This document shows positions 42,392-51,523 of a DNA stretch of 64,000 nucleotides, piece by piece; position 1 is the stretch's first letter, and every line of letters starts with the position of its first letter. The notes under the pieces are model-generated. The model worked only from the letters and a program-made list of their open reading frames with translations, did not search any database and was not told the DNA's origin. The translations under genes and the position numbers were made by a program. This DNA comes from Desulfamplus sp964425195 (GTDB lineage: Bacteria; Desulfobacterota; Desulfobacteria; Desulfobacterales; Desulfobacteraceae). The DNA is taken from positions 174,977 to 238,976 of the forward strand of contig CAYRLG010000001.1 of the NCBI GenBank assembly GCA_964425195.1. The letters are read 5' to 3'.

Positions 42392-43957
42392 ATGAAAAAT
42401 CTACCTTTAGGAATCAATACTTTATCTGCCATACTTACCAGCGACATGGTTTATGTAGATAAAACTAAAATTGCGTGGGATTTAATAAGATTGCCGGGTC
42501 GATATTTTCTTTCTCGTCCCCGCCGTTTTGGGAAGAGTCTTTTTGTTGATACTTTAAAGGAGATTTTTGAAGGCAATAAGGAGTTGTTTAAAGGGCTGTT
42601 TATCTATGATAAATGGGATTGGAAGGCGAAATATCCTGTAATTAAGATAGATTTTGCAGGCGGAGTTTTACGCAGCAGGCAGGAGTTAGATGAAAAAATT
42701 GATGGTATGCTTTTAAAAAACGCCGAATTGTTGGGGATTAAGTGTCAATTGAATGATATACAGGGGCGTTTTGGTGAAATCATCTATAAAGCATCTGTAA
42801 ATTCGGGCAGCAAAGTGGTGGTGTTGGTAGATGAATATGACAAGCCGATTTTAGATAATATAGATCGCCCTGACATTATGGCAGAGATGCAGGAGGGTGT
42901 TAAAAACCTTTACTCTGTAATGAAAGAGCAGGATGCACATTTGCAGTTTGTGTTTATGACTGGTGTGAGTAAGTTTTCAAAGGTAAGCCTGTTCAGCGGC
43001 ATCAATCAGCTTACAGATATCACCATTGACGAAAAATTTTCCACAATATGCGGATACACAGAGGCTGATTTAGATGAGCATTTTGCTGACCATCTTGCAG
43101 GTGCTGATAGAAAACGCATCCAAAAATGGTATAATGGATACAGTTGGATGGGTGAGCCTGTCTATAATCCTTATGATATTTTGCTGTTTATCCATAAAGG
43201 TCGGCTGTATCGGAACTATTGGTTTGAGACTGGAAATCCAAATTTTCTGATTAAGCTGTTTTTAATGAACCGCTATTTTCTGCCAAATCTTGAAAACCTT
43301 GAGGTAACTGAGGAGATTATTGACTCTTTTGATGTAGAGAAGATAAACCCTGTAACACTGCTTTTTCAAACTGGGTATCTAACTATTGAGCGGACATTTA
43401 CACGAAGAGAGAGATTTATGTTTGCTCTTAAGATTCCCAACATGGAGGTGAAAATAGCCTTAAGCGATCAGTTTATCAACGGCTATACAGATTTGATTAA
43501 CGATAAAAGCACTATTCAAGATAATCTGTATCTATGTTTAGAAACGGCTGATATTGAGAGAATGGTTGGTGTAATCAAGCAGTTGTTTCATTCTATTCCG
43601 TACCGCAATTTCACAAATAATGATATAGCTGATTACGAAGGATATTATGCGTCAGTGCTCTATGCGTTTTTCATCTCTCTGAACGCCTCTGTTATACCTG
43701 AAGATGTATCTTTGCATGGACAGGCAGATATGACAATCAAACTTGGAAATCATATCTATGTTATGGAAATAAAGGTAATTAAAACAGATACATTAGATGG
43801 CAATCCTGCTTTAGATCAGATTATCAAGCGTGGCTATGCACAGAAATATCGAGGTGAACATGGTAAATCAGTGCACGAGGTTGGGCTTGTGTTCAGCCGA
43901 AAAACCAAAAATATAGTCAAGGCTGACTGGAATAATCAGTGGTGTGGAGTTCTCTAA
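42392..43957 (+). CDS. AAA-ATPase-like/PD-(D/E)XK nuclease family protein, tandem copy 1
   Basis: From ATG 42392 the 521-residue protein starts MKNLPLGINTL and then has VYVDKTKIAW, a P-loop-like FLSRPRRFGKSLFVDTLKEI at about 35-55, a Walker B-like VVVLVDEYDKPILDNI near 145-160 and a sensor region FMTGVSKFSKVSLFSGINQ. The C-terminal PD-(D/E)XK-like half has EGYYASVLYAFF and then QADMTIKLGNHIYVMEIKV with D, E-x-K in order. These proteins (AAA-ATPase_like plus PDDEXK_9, formerly DUF1703) are expanded in many anaerobes; function is unknown, with mobile-element and defence links suggested. The C-terminus is cut by a frameshift into a remnant of another copy. Confidence 0.88.
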   Translation: MKNLPLGINTLSAILTSDMVYVDKTKIAWDLIRLPGRYFLSRPRRFGKSLFVDTLKEIFEGNKELFKGLFIYDKWDWKAKYPVIKIDFAGGVLRSRQELDEKIDGMLLKNAELLGIKCQLNDIQGRFGEIIYKASVNSGSKVVVLVDEYDKPILDNIDRPDIMAEMQEGVKNLYSVMKEQDAHLQFVFMTGVSKFSKVSLFSGINQLTDITIDEKFSTICGYTEADLDEHFADHLAGADRKRIQKWYNGYSWMGEPVYNPYDILLFIHKGRLYRNYWFETGNPNFLIKLFLMNRYFLPNLENLEVTEEIIDSFDVEKINPVTLLFQTGYLTIERTFTRRERFMFALKIPNMEVKIALSDQFINGYTDLINDKSTIQDNLYLCLETADIERMVGVIKQLFHSIPYRNFTNNDIADYEGYYASVLYAFFISLNASVIPEDVSLHGQADMTIKLGNHIYVMEIKVIKTDTLDGNPALDQIIKRGYAQKYRGEHGKSVHEVGLVFSRKTKNIVKADWNNQWCGVL

Positions 43958-44030
43958 GCAGACACGAAATATTGTCGGTTTTGAAGTGGAAGAAGTGGAA
44001 ATAGATAACAAACACGGTAAATGTTCCTAA
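43941..44030 (+). pseudogene. Remnant 3' end of another AAA/PD-(D/E)XK copy
   Basis: Out of frame with copy 1, this stretch reads GVEFSKQTRNIVGFEVEEVE and continues to a stop at 44030. It closely matches the C-terminus of copy 3 (GVEFSKQSRNVVGFEVEIEM at 47095-47157) but not copies 1 or 2, which end around KADWNNQ. It therefore looks like the tail of a lost copy, joined to copy 1 by a deletion or frameshift. Confidence 0.75.
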
Positions 44031-45607
44031 TGAAAAACCTGCCTATAGCAATCCAGACATTAAGCAAACTTATGGCTAACAACTGCGTATATGTTGATAA
44101 GACAGAGTTTGCATGGCTTATGGTTCAGCGTTCAGGAGCTTTTTTTCTCTCACGTCCCCGCAGATTTGGTAAGAGCCTGTTTGTAGATACTCTTAAGGAG
44201 ATTTTTGAAGGTAATAGTGTTCTGTTTGAGGGGCTGTATATCCATGATAAATGGGATTGGACGCAAAAGTTTCCTGTCATCAAGATAGATTTTTCAGATG
44301 GTACGCTTCAGAGCCGTGAAGAGCTTGACAAGCGGATATACAATATCCTTAATGATAATGGTCGATATTTAGATATTAAATTGAGCACAGGGAAAGATAT
44401 ACCCGGCACATTTGGAGAACTTATCAGAAAAGCTAAAGATAAATATGCTGCACCAGTTGTTGTGCTTGTAGATGAGTACGACAAACCAATTTTGGATAAT
44501 ATAGACCGTCCTGATGTTGCAATTATGATGAGAGAGGGGCTAAAAAATCTCTACTCAGTTCTCAAGGGGCAGGATGCTCATCTGCAATTTGTATTTATGA
44601 CAGGTGTGAGTAAGTTTTCCAGAGTCTCTCTTTTTAGCGGTATTAATCAGCTTGAGGATATCACTCTTGATGCAAGATATTCTGCTATCTGCGGATATAC
44701 CCAGAAAGATATTGAGTCATGTTTGGGAGAATATATGGAGGGTGTAGAGTGGGAAAAGCTCCAATATTGGTATAATGGATACAAATGGATTGGTGATATA
44801 TCTGTCTATAACCCTTATGATATTCTTCTGTTTATCAGCAAAGGAAGAAGTTATCGAAATTACTGGTTTGAGACCGGCAGCCCTAACTTTTTGATAAAAC
44901 TGTTCAAAAAAAACCGCTACTTCCTACCTGATCTTGCTAATATAGAGAGTACTGAAGAGATTCTTGATTCATTTGACGTTGAAAATATAAACCCTCTCAC
45001 CTTGCTGTTTCAAACTGGATATCTGACAATAGACAGAACATTTACACGCCGTCAAAGGCTTATGTTTGCCCTTAGGATTCCTAACTTTGAGGTCAAAATA
45101 TCGCTCAATGACCAGTTCATTAATGGTTATACAGAGCTGCTCAATGAAAAGATAGGAATACAGAACAACCTTTATAGCTGCCTTGACAAGGGAGATATGG
45201 AGGGGGTTGTTGGCGTGATTAAACGGCTCTTTGCAAAAATTCCGTATCGTAATTTCACCAGCAACAGGCTTACTGATGTTGAGGGTTATTATGCGTCAGT
45301 GCTCTATGCTTTTTTTAGCTCTTTAGACGCACAGATTATTCCTGAAGATGTAACTAATCATGGTCAGGTCGATATGACGGTAAAGATAGGGAACAATATA
45401 TATGTAATGGAGATTAAGGTAATTGATTCGTCCGACATTGACCATAATCCTGCTTTAGAACAGATTCAGAGGATGCAATATGCACAAAAATACCAAGGTG
45501 AACATGGAAAATCAGTGCACGAGGTTGGGCTGGTTTTCAGCAGCATTGAACGAAATTTGGTAAAGGCTGACTGGAATAATCAGAGTATAACAAAAAACCA
45601 CCCATGA
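44030..45607 (+). CDS. AAA-ATPase-like/PD-(D/E)XK nuclease family protein, tandem copy 2
   Basis: The 525-residue product from ATG 44030 (44021 is also open) is the closest relative of copy 1, with long identical stretches such as FLSRPRRFGKSLFVDTLKEI, VDEYDKPILDNIDRPD and FETGSPNFLIKLF. The PD-(D/E)XK half has QVDMTVKIGNNIYVMEIKV. It ends ...KADWNNQSITKNHP, and its stop overlaps the start of copy 3 (ATGA). The close match suggests a recent duplication within the locus. The function is unknown, as for copy 1. Confidence 0.88.
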   Translation: MKNLPIAIQTLSKLMANNCVYVDKTEFAWLMVQRSGAFFLSRPRRFGKSLFVDTLKEIFEGNSVLFEGLYIHDKWDWTQKFPVIKIDFSDGTLQSREELDKRIYNILNDNGRYLDIKLSTGKDIPGTFGELIRKAKDKYAAPVVVLVDEYDKPILDNIDRPDVAIMMREGLKNLYSVLKGQDAHLQFVFMTGVSKFSRVSLFSGINQLEDITLDARYSAICGYTQKDIESCLGEYMEGVEWEKLQYWYNGYKWIGDISVYNPYDILLFISKGRSYRNYWFETGSPNFLIKLFKKNRYFLPDLANIESTEEILDSFDVENINPLTLLFQTGYLTIDRTFTRRQRLMFALRIPNFEVKISLNDQFINGYTELLNEKIGIQNNLYSCLDKGDMEGVVGVIKRLFAKIPYRNFTSNRLTDVEGYYASVLYAFFSSLDAQIIPEDVTNHGQVDMTVKIGNNIYVMEIKVIDSSDIDHNPALEQIQRMQYAQKYQGEHGKSVHEVGLVFSSIERNLVKADWNNQSITKNHP

Positions 45608-47157
45608 ATCAGCTCAAACTCCCCATAGGCATTCAGAACTTTCGTGAGATTCGCGAAGAGGGATATTATTATGTTGATAAAACTTATTTTGCTTTAAAGT
45701 TGGCAAAAGAGGGTAAATGCTACTTTTTATCACGCCCGAGAAGGTTTGGAAAATCTCTTTTTCTTGACACACTATCAGAGCTTTTTGCTGGAAATGAGCT
45801 TTTGTTCAGAGGACTTTTTGTTTACGACAAGTGGAATTGGAATAAACAATATCCTGTTATAAAAGTGAGTTTTGGAGGCGGTCTTCTTAAAAATGAAGTT
45901 GAGCTAAAAGAGAAGTTTGAAGAGATATTTCGCGATAATGCAAATCAGCTTGGGATAGAATGCGATTATCCATTTAGTGACAGGCGTTGCTTTGCCCAGA
46001 TTATAAAGCGTGCTAACGAAAAGTTTGGTGAGCGGGCTGTAGTGCTGGTTGATGAATATGATAAGCCGATTCTTGATAATATCACCAACGTAAAAGTCGC
46101 TGCCATAATGCGTGACGGACTCAGAGATTTCTATTCTGTTATCAAGGATTCAGATGCACATATCAAGTTTGCCTTTCTTACAGGGGTGAGCAAATTTTCC
46201 AAAGTGAGCCTCTTTTCAGGATTAAACAACCTGCATGATATTACATTATCTTCTGACTATGCTGCCTTATGCGGTTACACAGAAAATGATGTTGACACTG
46301 TTTTTGCCCCTGAACTTAGAGAGCTTAACCGTGATGATATCCGCCTCTGGTATAACGGTTACAGATGGTTAGGTGAAAGTGTATATAATCCTTTTGATCT
46401 GCTTTTGCTGTTTAAAGAGCGGGAGTTTCGACCATACTGGTTTGAAACTGGCACTCCAACTTTTTTGATTGAACTGCTTATGGAGCGGAAAGTTTTTGCT
46501 CCAGCTTTGGGAGGCATTCAAACTAATGCAGAGCTTTTAGGACGTTTTGATGTAAACGACATTGCAACTGAAGCTCTCTTATTTCAGACTGGCTATCTAA
46601 CTATACGTTATGTTCGCAATATTCCTGGCAGACAGCAGTATATACTGGCTTATCCCAATTTAGAGGTACAAACAAGCCTTAATGAGCATCTTTGCTCTGC
46701 TTTGGTGCATGACAGGCAGGCTCAGAATAACCTATCTGTCAAGTTATACGATATTTTGCTTGATAATGACTTTGATAAACTCAAATCCCTTATCCACTCC
46801 TTTTTTTCGAGTATCCCGTCTGACTGGTATCGCAACAACACCATTGCTAATTACGAAGGTTATTATGCCAGTGTCTTTTATACCTATTTTGCAAGTCTTG
46901 GTATGCAGGTTATACCCGAAGATGTAACGAACAAGGGGCGTATTGATATGACTGTTCTCTTCAATAACCAAATTTACATATTTGAGTTCAAGGTGGTTGA
47001 AGATGTGCCTGACGGTCGTGCTCTTGCACAAATCAAGATAAAAGACTATGCTGCCAAATATAGAAAAAAAGAGCAGCCTATCCATCTGATTGGTGTGGAG
47101 TTCTCTAAACAATCTCGCAATGTAGTCGGTTTTGAAGTGGAAATAGAAATGCTGTAA
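45604..47157 (+). CDS. AAA-ATPase-like/PD-(D/E)XK nuclease family protein, tandem copy 3
   Basis: The 517-residue protein is a more distant paralogue: MNQLKLPIGIQNFREIREEG, YYVDKTYFALKLA, FLSRPRRFGKSLFLDTLSEL, VVLVDEYDKPILDNITNV and a PD-(D/E)XK half with RIDMTVLFNNQIYIFEFKV (E-x-K as E-F-K). It ends GVEFSKQSRNVVGFEVE. The gene starts by ATGA overlap on copy 2. The three copies separate the exosortase from the WecA-like gene and the export genes, so they interrupt what is usually one polysaccharide/exosortase operon. Confidence 0.88.
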   Translation: MNQLKLPIGIQNFREIREEGYYYVDKTYFALKLAKEGKCYFLSRPRRFGKSLFLDTLSELFAGNELLFRGLFVYDKWNWNKQYPVIKVSFGGGLLKNEVELKEKFEEIFRDNANQLGIECDYPFSDRRCFAQIIKRANEKFGERAVVLVDEYDKPILDNITNVKVAAIMRDGLRDFYSVIKDSDAHIKFAFLTGVSKFSKVSLFSGLNNLHDITLSSDYAALCGYTENDVDTVFAPELRELNRDDIRLWYNGYRWLGESVYNPFDLLLLFKEREFRPYWFETGTPTFLIELLMERKVFAPALGGIQTNAELLGRFDVNDIATEALLFQTGYLTIRYVRNIPGRQQYILAYPNLEVQTSLNEHLCSALVHDRQAQNNLSVKLYDILLDNDFDKLKSLIHSFFSSIPSDWYRNNTIANYEGYYASVFYTYFASLGMQVIPEDVTNKGRIDMTVLFNNQIYIFEFKVVEDVPDGRALAQIKIKDYAAKYRKKEQPIHLIGVEFSKQSRNVVGFEVEIEML

Positions 47158-47181
47158 ATCCTTAGACAAGGCAGATTGATA

Positions 47182-48822
47182 ATGTATATATTCATAGTAT
47201 TTAGCCTCTCACTCTTTTTAACAATTGCACTAATACCAGTTATGAAACGCTTAGCGTTTAGAATGCACCTTGTTGATGAGCCAGATGAACGCAAAGTACA
47301 TGTTATGCCTATGCCACGAAGTGGCGGAATTTCTATGGCTTTAGGTGCAATTGTTCCAGTTATGCTTTGGGTGCCCATAGATCACTGCATACGCTCTGTA
47401 CTTATCGGTTGTGCTATTATTGTTCTGTTTGGAATGGTTGATGATATTAAAAACCTTAAATATACACATAAACTTCTTGCACAAATTTCAGGTGCTTTGG
47501 TGGTAATTTTTTTGGGAGATATTAAAATTCACTACCTTGGTAATCTGTTACCTACAGATTTTGTTATCCCTTTTATATTCTCTATTGGACTTACACTTCT
47601 TTTTATAGTTGGAGTAACCAATGCCATTAATCTGTCTGATGGATTAGACGGTCTTGCTGGTGGCATTTCGATGCTCAGTTTTGTTAGCATTGGCTTTATG
47701 GCATACCAATCTGGCGACATGCAGATTGCCATAATGGCAACAGCGGTTATTGGGGCTATATTAGGATTTTTACGATACAACACCCACCCAGCAGTTATAT
47801 TTATGGGAGATGCCGGCAGTCAGATGCTTGGCTTTCTTTGTGCGGTCTTTACTTTGATGCTCACTCAATGCAACACCCCATATAGTCAGATAACGCCTCT
47901 TTTTCTTATCGGTTTTCCAATTCTTGATACCTTGACAGTAATGGCTGAACGTATTGCAAATGGAGGCTCTCCGTTTAAGCCTGACAAAAACCATTTTCAC
48001 CATAAACTTATGAAGTTAGGACTTTATCACTCAGAATCTGTGGCTACAATTTATCTGCTACAAGCTCTATTTATCTGCTTTGCTTTTTCGCTTAGATTTC
48101 ACTCTAATGGAACAAACTTAATCGCATTTATGCTTCTATCTGGTGTTATCATTGCTGCATTTGAAGTTACAAGAGCAACTCATTTTAAATTTAGAAAAAA
48201 TGGAGCAACAGCAATAGGTTCTAAAAGCATATTTGCATTTATAAGTGGGGAAAAATTTTCAATCCGTTTTTTCTTTAACTCCTTAAAATGGGGGTTAAGC
48301 CTGCTTCTATTTTTTCAATGTATTATCTCTAAAGCGATGCCACTATACATGACTTTGGGCGCTTTTATCTTTATTATCTTAATTTTATTTATAAACAAGA
48401 TAAAGCCTGACATGAAAAAAGAGATCACAAGAGTATCTCTTTATTGTACTATTCCACTTTTAGCATATTTTTCTACAGTTAATACATATAGCTGGATGAC
48501 ACACAAGATGGCACTTATTAATAATGGATTCTTTGTAGTTATTATTTTTTTTGTAATTGCCACCCTTAATCTTACAAAGCGTCAAAACGGATTTAAAGCA
48601 AATCCTCTCGATTTTCTTATTTTTATTGTGATTATTGTATTTCCAAATCTCCCAAGTGTCCAGATGCAGCAAGACCCTCTGTTAAAAGTAGTTGTGGCAA
48701 AAATTTTGATTCTTTTTTTCAGCTATGAAGTCCTTTTAGGAGAACTTCGTAAAGAAGATACTTTTCTTGAGAGAAATTTGATGTTAACCTTTGGGGCTAT
48801 TATCGTAAAAGGTTTTGTATAA
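47182..48822 (+). CDS. WecA/TagO-like polyprenyl-phosphate GlcNAc-1-phosphate transferase with long C-terminal extension
   Basis: From ATG 47182 (546 residues; a TTG two codons upstream is also open) the N-terminal half matches GT4-type polyprenol-phosphate sugar-1-P transferases: VDEPDERKVHVMPMPRSGG, GMVDDIKNLKYTHKLLAQ (DDxxN), NAINLSDGLDGLAGG (NxxNxxDGxDGL) and MGDAGSQMLGF, ending in DKNHFHHKLMKLG. It would start repeat-unit synthesis by attaching GlcNAc-1-P, or a related sugar, to undecaprenyl phosphate. The last 200 or so residues, with five or so extra helices, are not found in WecA/TagO (about 350-370 residues), and their role is unknown. Confidence 0.9.
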   Translation: MYIFIVFSLSLFLTIALIPVMKRLAFRMHLVDEPDERKVHVMPMPRSGGISMALGAIVPVMLWVPIDHCIRSVLIGCAIIVLFGMVDDIKNLKYTHKLLAQISGALVVIFLGDIKIHYLGNLLPTDFVIPFIFSIGLTLLFIVGVTNAINLSDGLDGLAGGISMLSFVSIGFMAYQSGDMQIAIMATAVIGAILGFLRYNTHPAVIFMGDAGSQMLGFLCAVFTLMLTQCNTPYSQITPLFLIGFPILDTLTVMAERIANGGSPFKPDKNHFHHKLMKLGLYHSESVATIYLLQALFICFAFSLRFHSNGTNLIAFMLLSGVIIAAFEVTRATHFKFRKNGATAIGSKSIFAFISGEKFSIRFFFNSLKWGLSLLLFFQCIISKAMPLYMTLGAFIFIILILFINKIKPDMKKEITRVSLYCTIPLLAYFSTVNTYSWMTHKMALINNGFFVVIIFFVIATLNLTKRQNGFKANPLDFLIFIVIIVFPNLPSVQMQQDPLLKVVVAKILILFFSYEVLLGELRKEDTFLERNLMLTFGAIIVKGFV

Positions 48823-48879
48823 TTAATATTTTTCATCTTAGAACCCAAACCTAAATACATAAACTTAAGGATTTATTTA

Positions 48880-50871
48880 ATGAAAAAAATACTTTTATTC
48901 CTATTTGTATATATATTATTTTGCTCTATTTTGGGATGTGGCTCTCCTGAAGAGAAAAAACAGGAATTTTTCCAGAAAGGCAAAACATATTTTGAACAAA
49001 AAGATTATGTAAAAGCTAATCTTGAGCTTAAAAACGCTATACAAATAGACCCTGAGTTTGGAGAGGCGTATATATTTTTGGGGAAAATTGAGCTTGAGAA
49101 CCGTAATTTTGAAAAGGCGTACGGTTTTCTTTTAAAAGCTGTAAAGTTAGAACCAGATAGTATTGATGCAAGAGTTAATCTTGGCAAACTGCTAATAGGG
49201 GGTAAAGGCTTTGATAAGGCAATGGAGCAGGCAGAGGAGATACTAAAACGCGATCCTCAAAATGTTGATGGCTTTATGATAAAGGCATCTGTCTATATGT
49301 CTAAGGGTGAGCATGATAAGGCAGAGAAGATTTTAACCGACTTAAAGAAAAAAGGCATTTTAAAGCCAGATATATTTCTTATGCTTGGAGCTATTGCCAA
49401 CGCAAAGGGGAAAAGGGATGAATCTTACAATCTAACTCAAGAGGGGTTAAAGTCCAATCCAAATTCTCTACCTCTTATTTTAACACTTGCTCAGATGGAG
49501 GCAGAGAGAAAAAATGACAAAAAGGCAGAAGAGCTACTTAAACAAACGATTCAGATTGACCCAAATAATGACGGATTCAAGATGAATCTTGCTGGATTTT
49601 ATATCAATCAGGGCAGAGCTGAGGATGGAGCCAAAATTATGGATGATATAATTAAATCCTCCCCTGAAAGTGAAGAGAAAAGAAGTATTGTGGCTGCATT
49701 TTGGCTTAAAAATAGTAGAACTGATGAGGCTATAAAAATCTTAGAGCAAGGTGTTGAGCTAAAACCTGATACTGTAGAGTTAAGAAAGAGGTTAAGTGAA
49801 ATTTATCGTGCTACAGGAGAGCTTGAAAAAGCAGAAGATATTTTAAATGGTGGGATTTTAAAGCATCTGAAACCAGACTCTCCTGAACGGATAAAACTCC
49901 AGACCGCTCTTGCAGAGGTTCTATCTCAAAAGGGTGATGTTTCGCAGACAAAACAGATAGTTGATGAAATTTTAAAAAATGACCCAAAAAATGTCGCTGC
50001 TCAGATGATTAGAGGAAATCTTCTGCTTGCTGATAAAGATTTTGGCGGAGCTGTTGCATCATTTAGAATTGTTGTAAACGATCATCCTGAGATGATTGAT
50101 GCACACATTGCACTTTCACGGGCACATGCACTTAACAAAGAGTATGAACTTGCACTTGATGTGTTAAAAAATGCTCAAAAACGTGAGCCAAATTCAGAGA
50201 TACTGCTAAAGGCTATGGCTGAATTTTATCTACTAAAAGATGATGCTGAAGCTGCCCTAAATGTGATGAAAGATCGAGTACAAAAGCATCCAGATAGCCG
50301 TTTAGCTCAAGATGATCTGCAAAGATTTACAGCAGTGATGGTAAGTTACTATTTCTCAAAAGGGATGGTTGATAAAGCTGTATCTATTTGCAAAGAGAAT
50401 CCAAAAAACAGAGATGCTTGGATAGCTCTTGGCAGCATGTATGAGCAGAAAAAAGATTATAATAAGGCAATTGATATCTATGAAGATACCCTAAAAAATA
50501 ACCCTAACTCTTGGGATGCTGCCAATAACCTTGCCTTTTTGTTAGCAGAGACAGATGGCTCACCCCAGACATTGCAAAGAGCATTTGATTTGACTGAACA
50601 AGCACTCTTGTTAAATCCTGACTCTCCATATATCCAAGATACGCTTGGGTGGATTCTTTATAAAAGAGGTGATATTGAAAAAGGTGCGCAAAATATTGAA
50701 ACTGCTTTAAAAAAGATTCCTGATCATCCAGTTCTAAATTACCATATAGGTGTTATTTACCATAGTATGGGGAAAATAGAAGAGGCTAAAAAGATGCTTA
50801 AAAAAGCTATAGATAACCCTTCAGATTTTCAAGGAAAAGATGAGGCTAAAAAGCTGCTTGACACTATTTAA
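48880..50871 (+). CDS. TPR-repeat lipoprotein of the PEP-CTERM/exosortase system (PrsT-like)
   Basis: The 663-residue protein begins with a lipoprotein signal ending in SILGC (lipidated Cys20) and is then almost entirely TPR units, beginning GKTYFEQKDYVKANLELKNA. The N-terminal half resembles the PEP-CTERM TPR lipoprotein family (PrsT), with the characteristic FLGKIELENRNFEKAYGFLLKA and EEILKRDPQNVDGFMIKAS. It is probably a periplasmic scaffold on the outer or inner membrane for matrix export. It opens the export half of the locus, with an export gene 50 bp downstream. Confidence 0.88.
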   Translation: MKKILLFLFVYILFCSILGCGSPEEKKQEFFQKGKTYFEQKDYVKANLELKNAIQIDPEFGEAYIFLGKIELENRNFEKAYGFLLKAVKLEPDSIDARVNLGKLLIGGKGFDKAMEQAEEILKRDPQNVDGFMIKASVYMSKGEHDKAEKILTDLKKKGILKPDIFLMLGAIANAKGKRDESYNLTQEGLKSNPNSLPLILTLAQMEAERKNDKKAEELLKQTIQIDPNNDGFKMNLAGFYINQGRAEDGAKIMDDIIKSSPESEEKRSIVAAFWLKNSRTDEAIKILEQGVELKPDTVELRKRLSEIYRATGELEKAEDILNGGILKHLKPDSPERIKLQTALAEVLSQKGDVSQTKQIVDEILKNDPKNVAAQMIRGNLLLADKDFGGAVASFRIVVNDHPEMIDAHIALSRAHALNKEYELALDVLKNAQKREPNSEILLKAMAEFYLLKDDAEAALNVMKDRVQKHPDSRLAQDDLQRFTAVMVSYYFSKGMVDKAVSICKENPKNRDAWIALGSMYEQKKDYNKAIDIYEDTLKNNPNSWDAANNLAFLLAETDGSPQTLQRAFDLTEQALLLNPDSPYIQDTLGWILYKRGDIEKGAQNIETALKKIPDHPVLNYHIGVIYHSMGKIEEAKKMLKKAIDNPSDFQGKDEAKKLLDTI

Positions 50872-50920
50872 GTAATTTTTCAACAACTATTTTAAAATTA
50901 AATAGAGAGGTGAAATTAAG

Positions 50921-51520
50921 ATGAGACTCTTAAGAGGTTATTTTGTATTGGTTGCTACTACTACTTTGCTGTTATCTATTGTTGCTGCTGTTGCTGCAAC
51001 TGCTTTTGCAGCCAACGACTCTGCTAACTCCGTGCTTGAAGAGTATAAAATAGGTACTGGAGATATACTTGATATCTCTGTCTGGAAAGACCCTGCATTG
51101 ACAAAACAGGTTATAGTTCTGCCTGACGGCAAGATTCATTTCCCACTTGTAGGAGAGCTAATTGCAGAGGGTCGTTCTGTTGCACAACTAAAAGATGAGC
51201 TTGAGTCAAAAATTCGTGTTTACATACCAGACCCTGTACTTTCGATAAGCATAAGTCAAGTGAACAGTATGCTTTTGTATGTTATTGGTAAAGTGAACAG
51301 ACCGGGACATTTTATTTTAAACAGCAGAATAAATGTTCTACAGGCTCTCTCAATGGCAGGAGGACTTAACCCATTTGCAGAAGAGAAAAAGATTAGAATC
51401 TATAGGCAACAACATGGTAAAATCCTACAGTTTCCATTTAACTATAGAGATGTTGCAGAAGGGGCAAATCTTTCACAAAACATTATACTTCAACGTGGTG
51501 ATGTGATTGTGGTACCTTAA
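50921..51520 (+). CDS. Polysaccharide export protein (OPX/Wza-like, PEP-CTERM-system type)
   Basis: The 199-residue protein has a signal peptide (VLVATTTLLLSIVAAVAATAFA, about 8-29) and a Poly_export domain: YKIGTGDILDISVWKDPALTK, VLPDGKIHFPLVGELIAEG, then an SLBB-like domain GKVNRPGHFILNSRINVLQAL. It ends shortly after GDVIVVP, without the C-terminal transmembrane helix of E. coli Wza, so it is the short OPX form seen in exosortase loci. It would form or extend a periplasmic/outer-membrane exit together with the barrel protein encoded next. Confidence 0.92.
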   Translation: MRLLRGYFVLVATTTLLLSIVAAVAATAFAANDSANSVLEEYKIGTGDILDISVWKDPALTKQVIVLPDGKIHFPLVGELIAEGRSVAQLKDELESKIRVYIPDPVLSISISQVNSMLLYVIGKVNRPGHFILNSRINVLQALSMAGGLNPFAEEKKIRIYRQQHGKILQFPFNYRDVAEGANLSQNIILQRGDVIVVP

Positions 51521-51523
51521 ATT

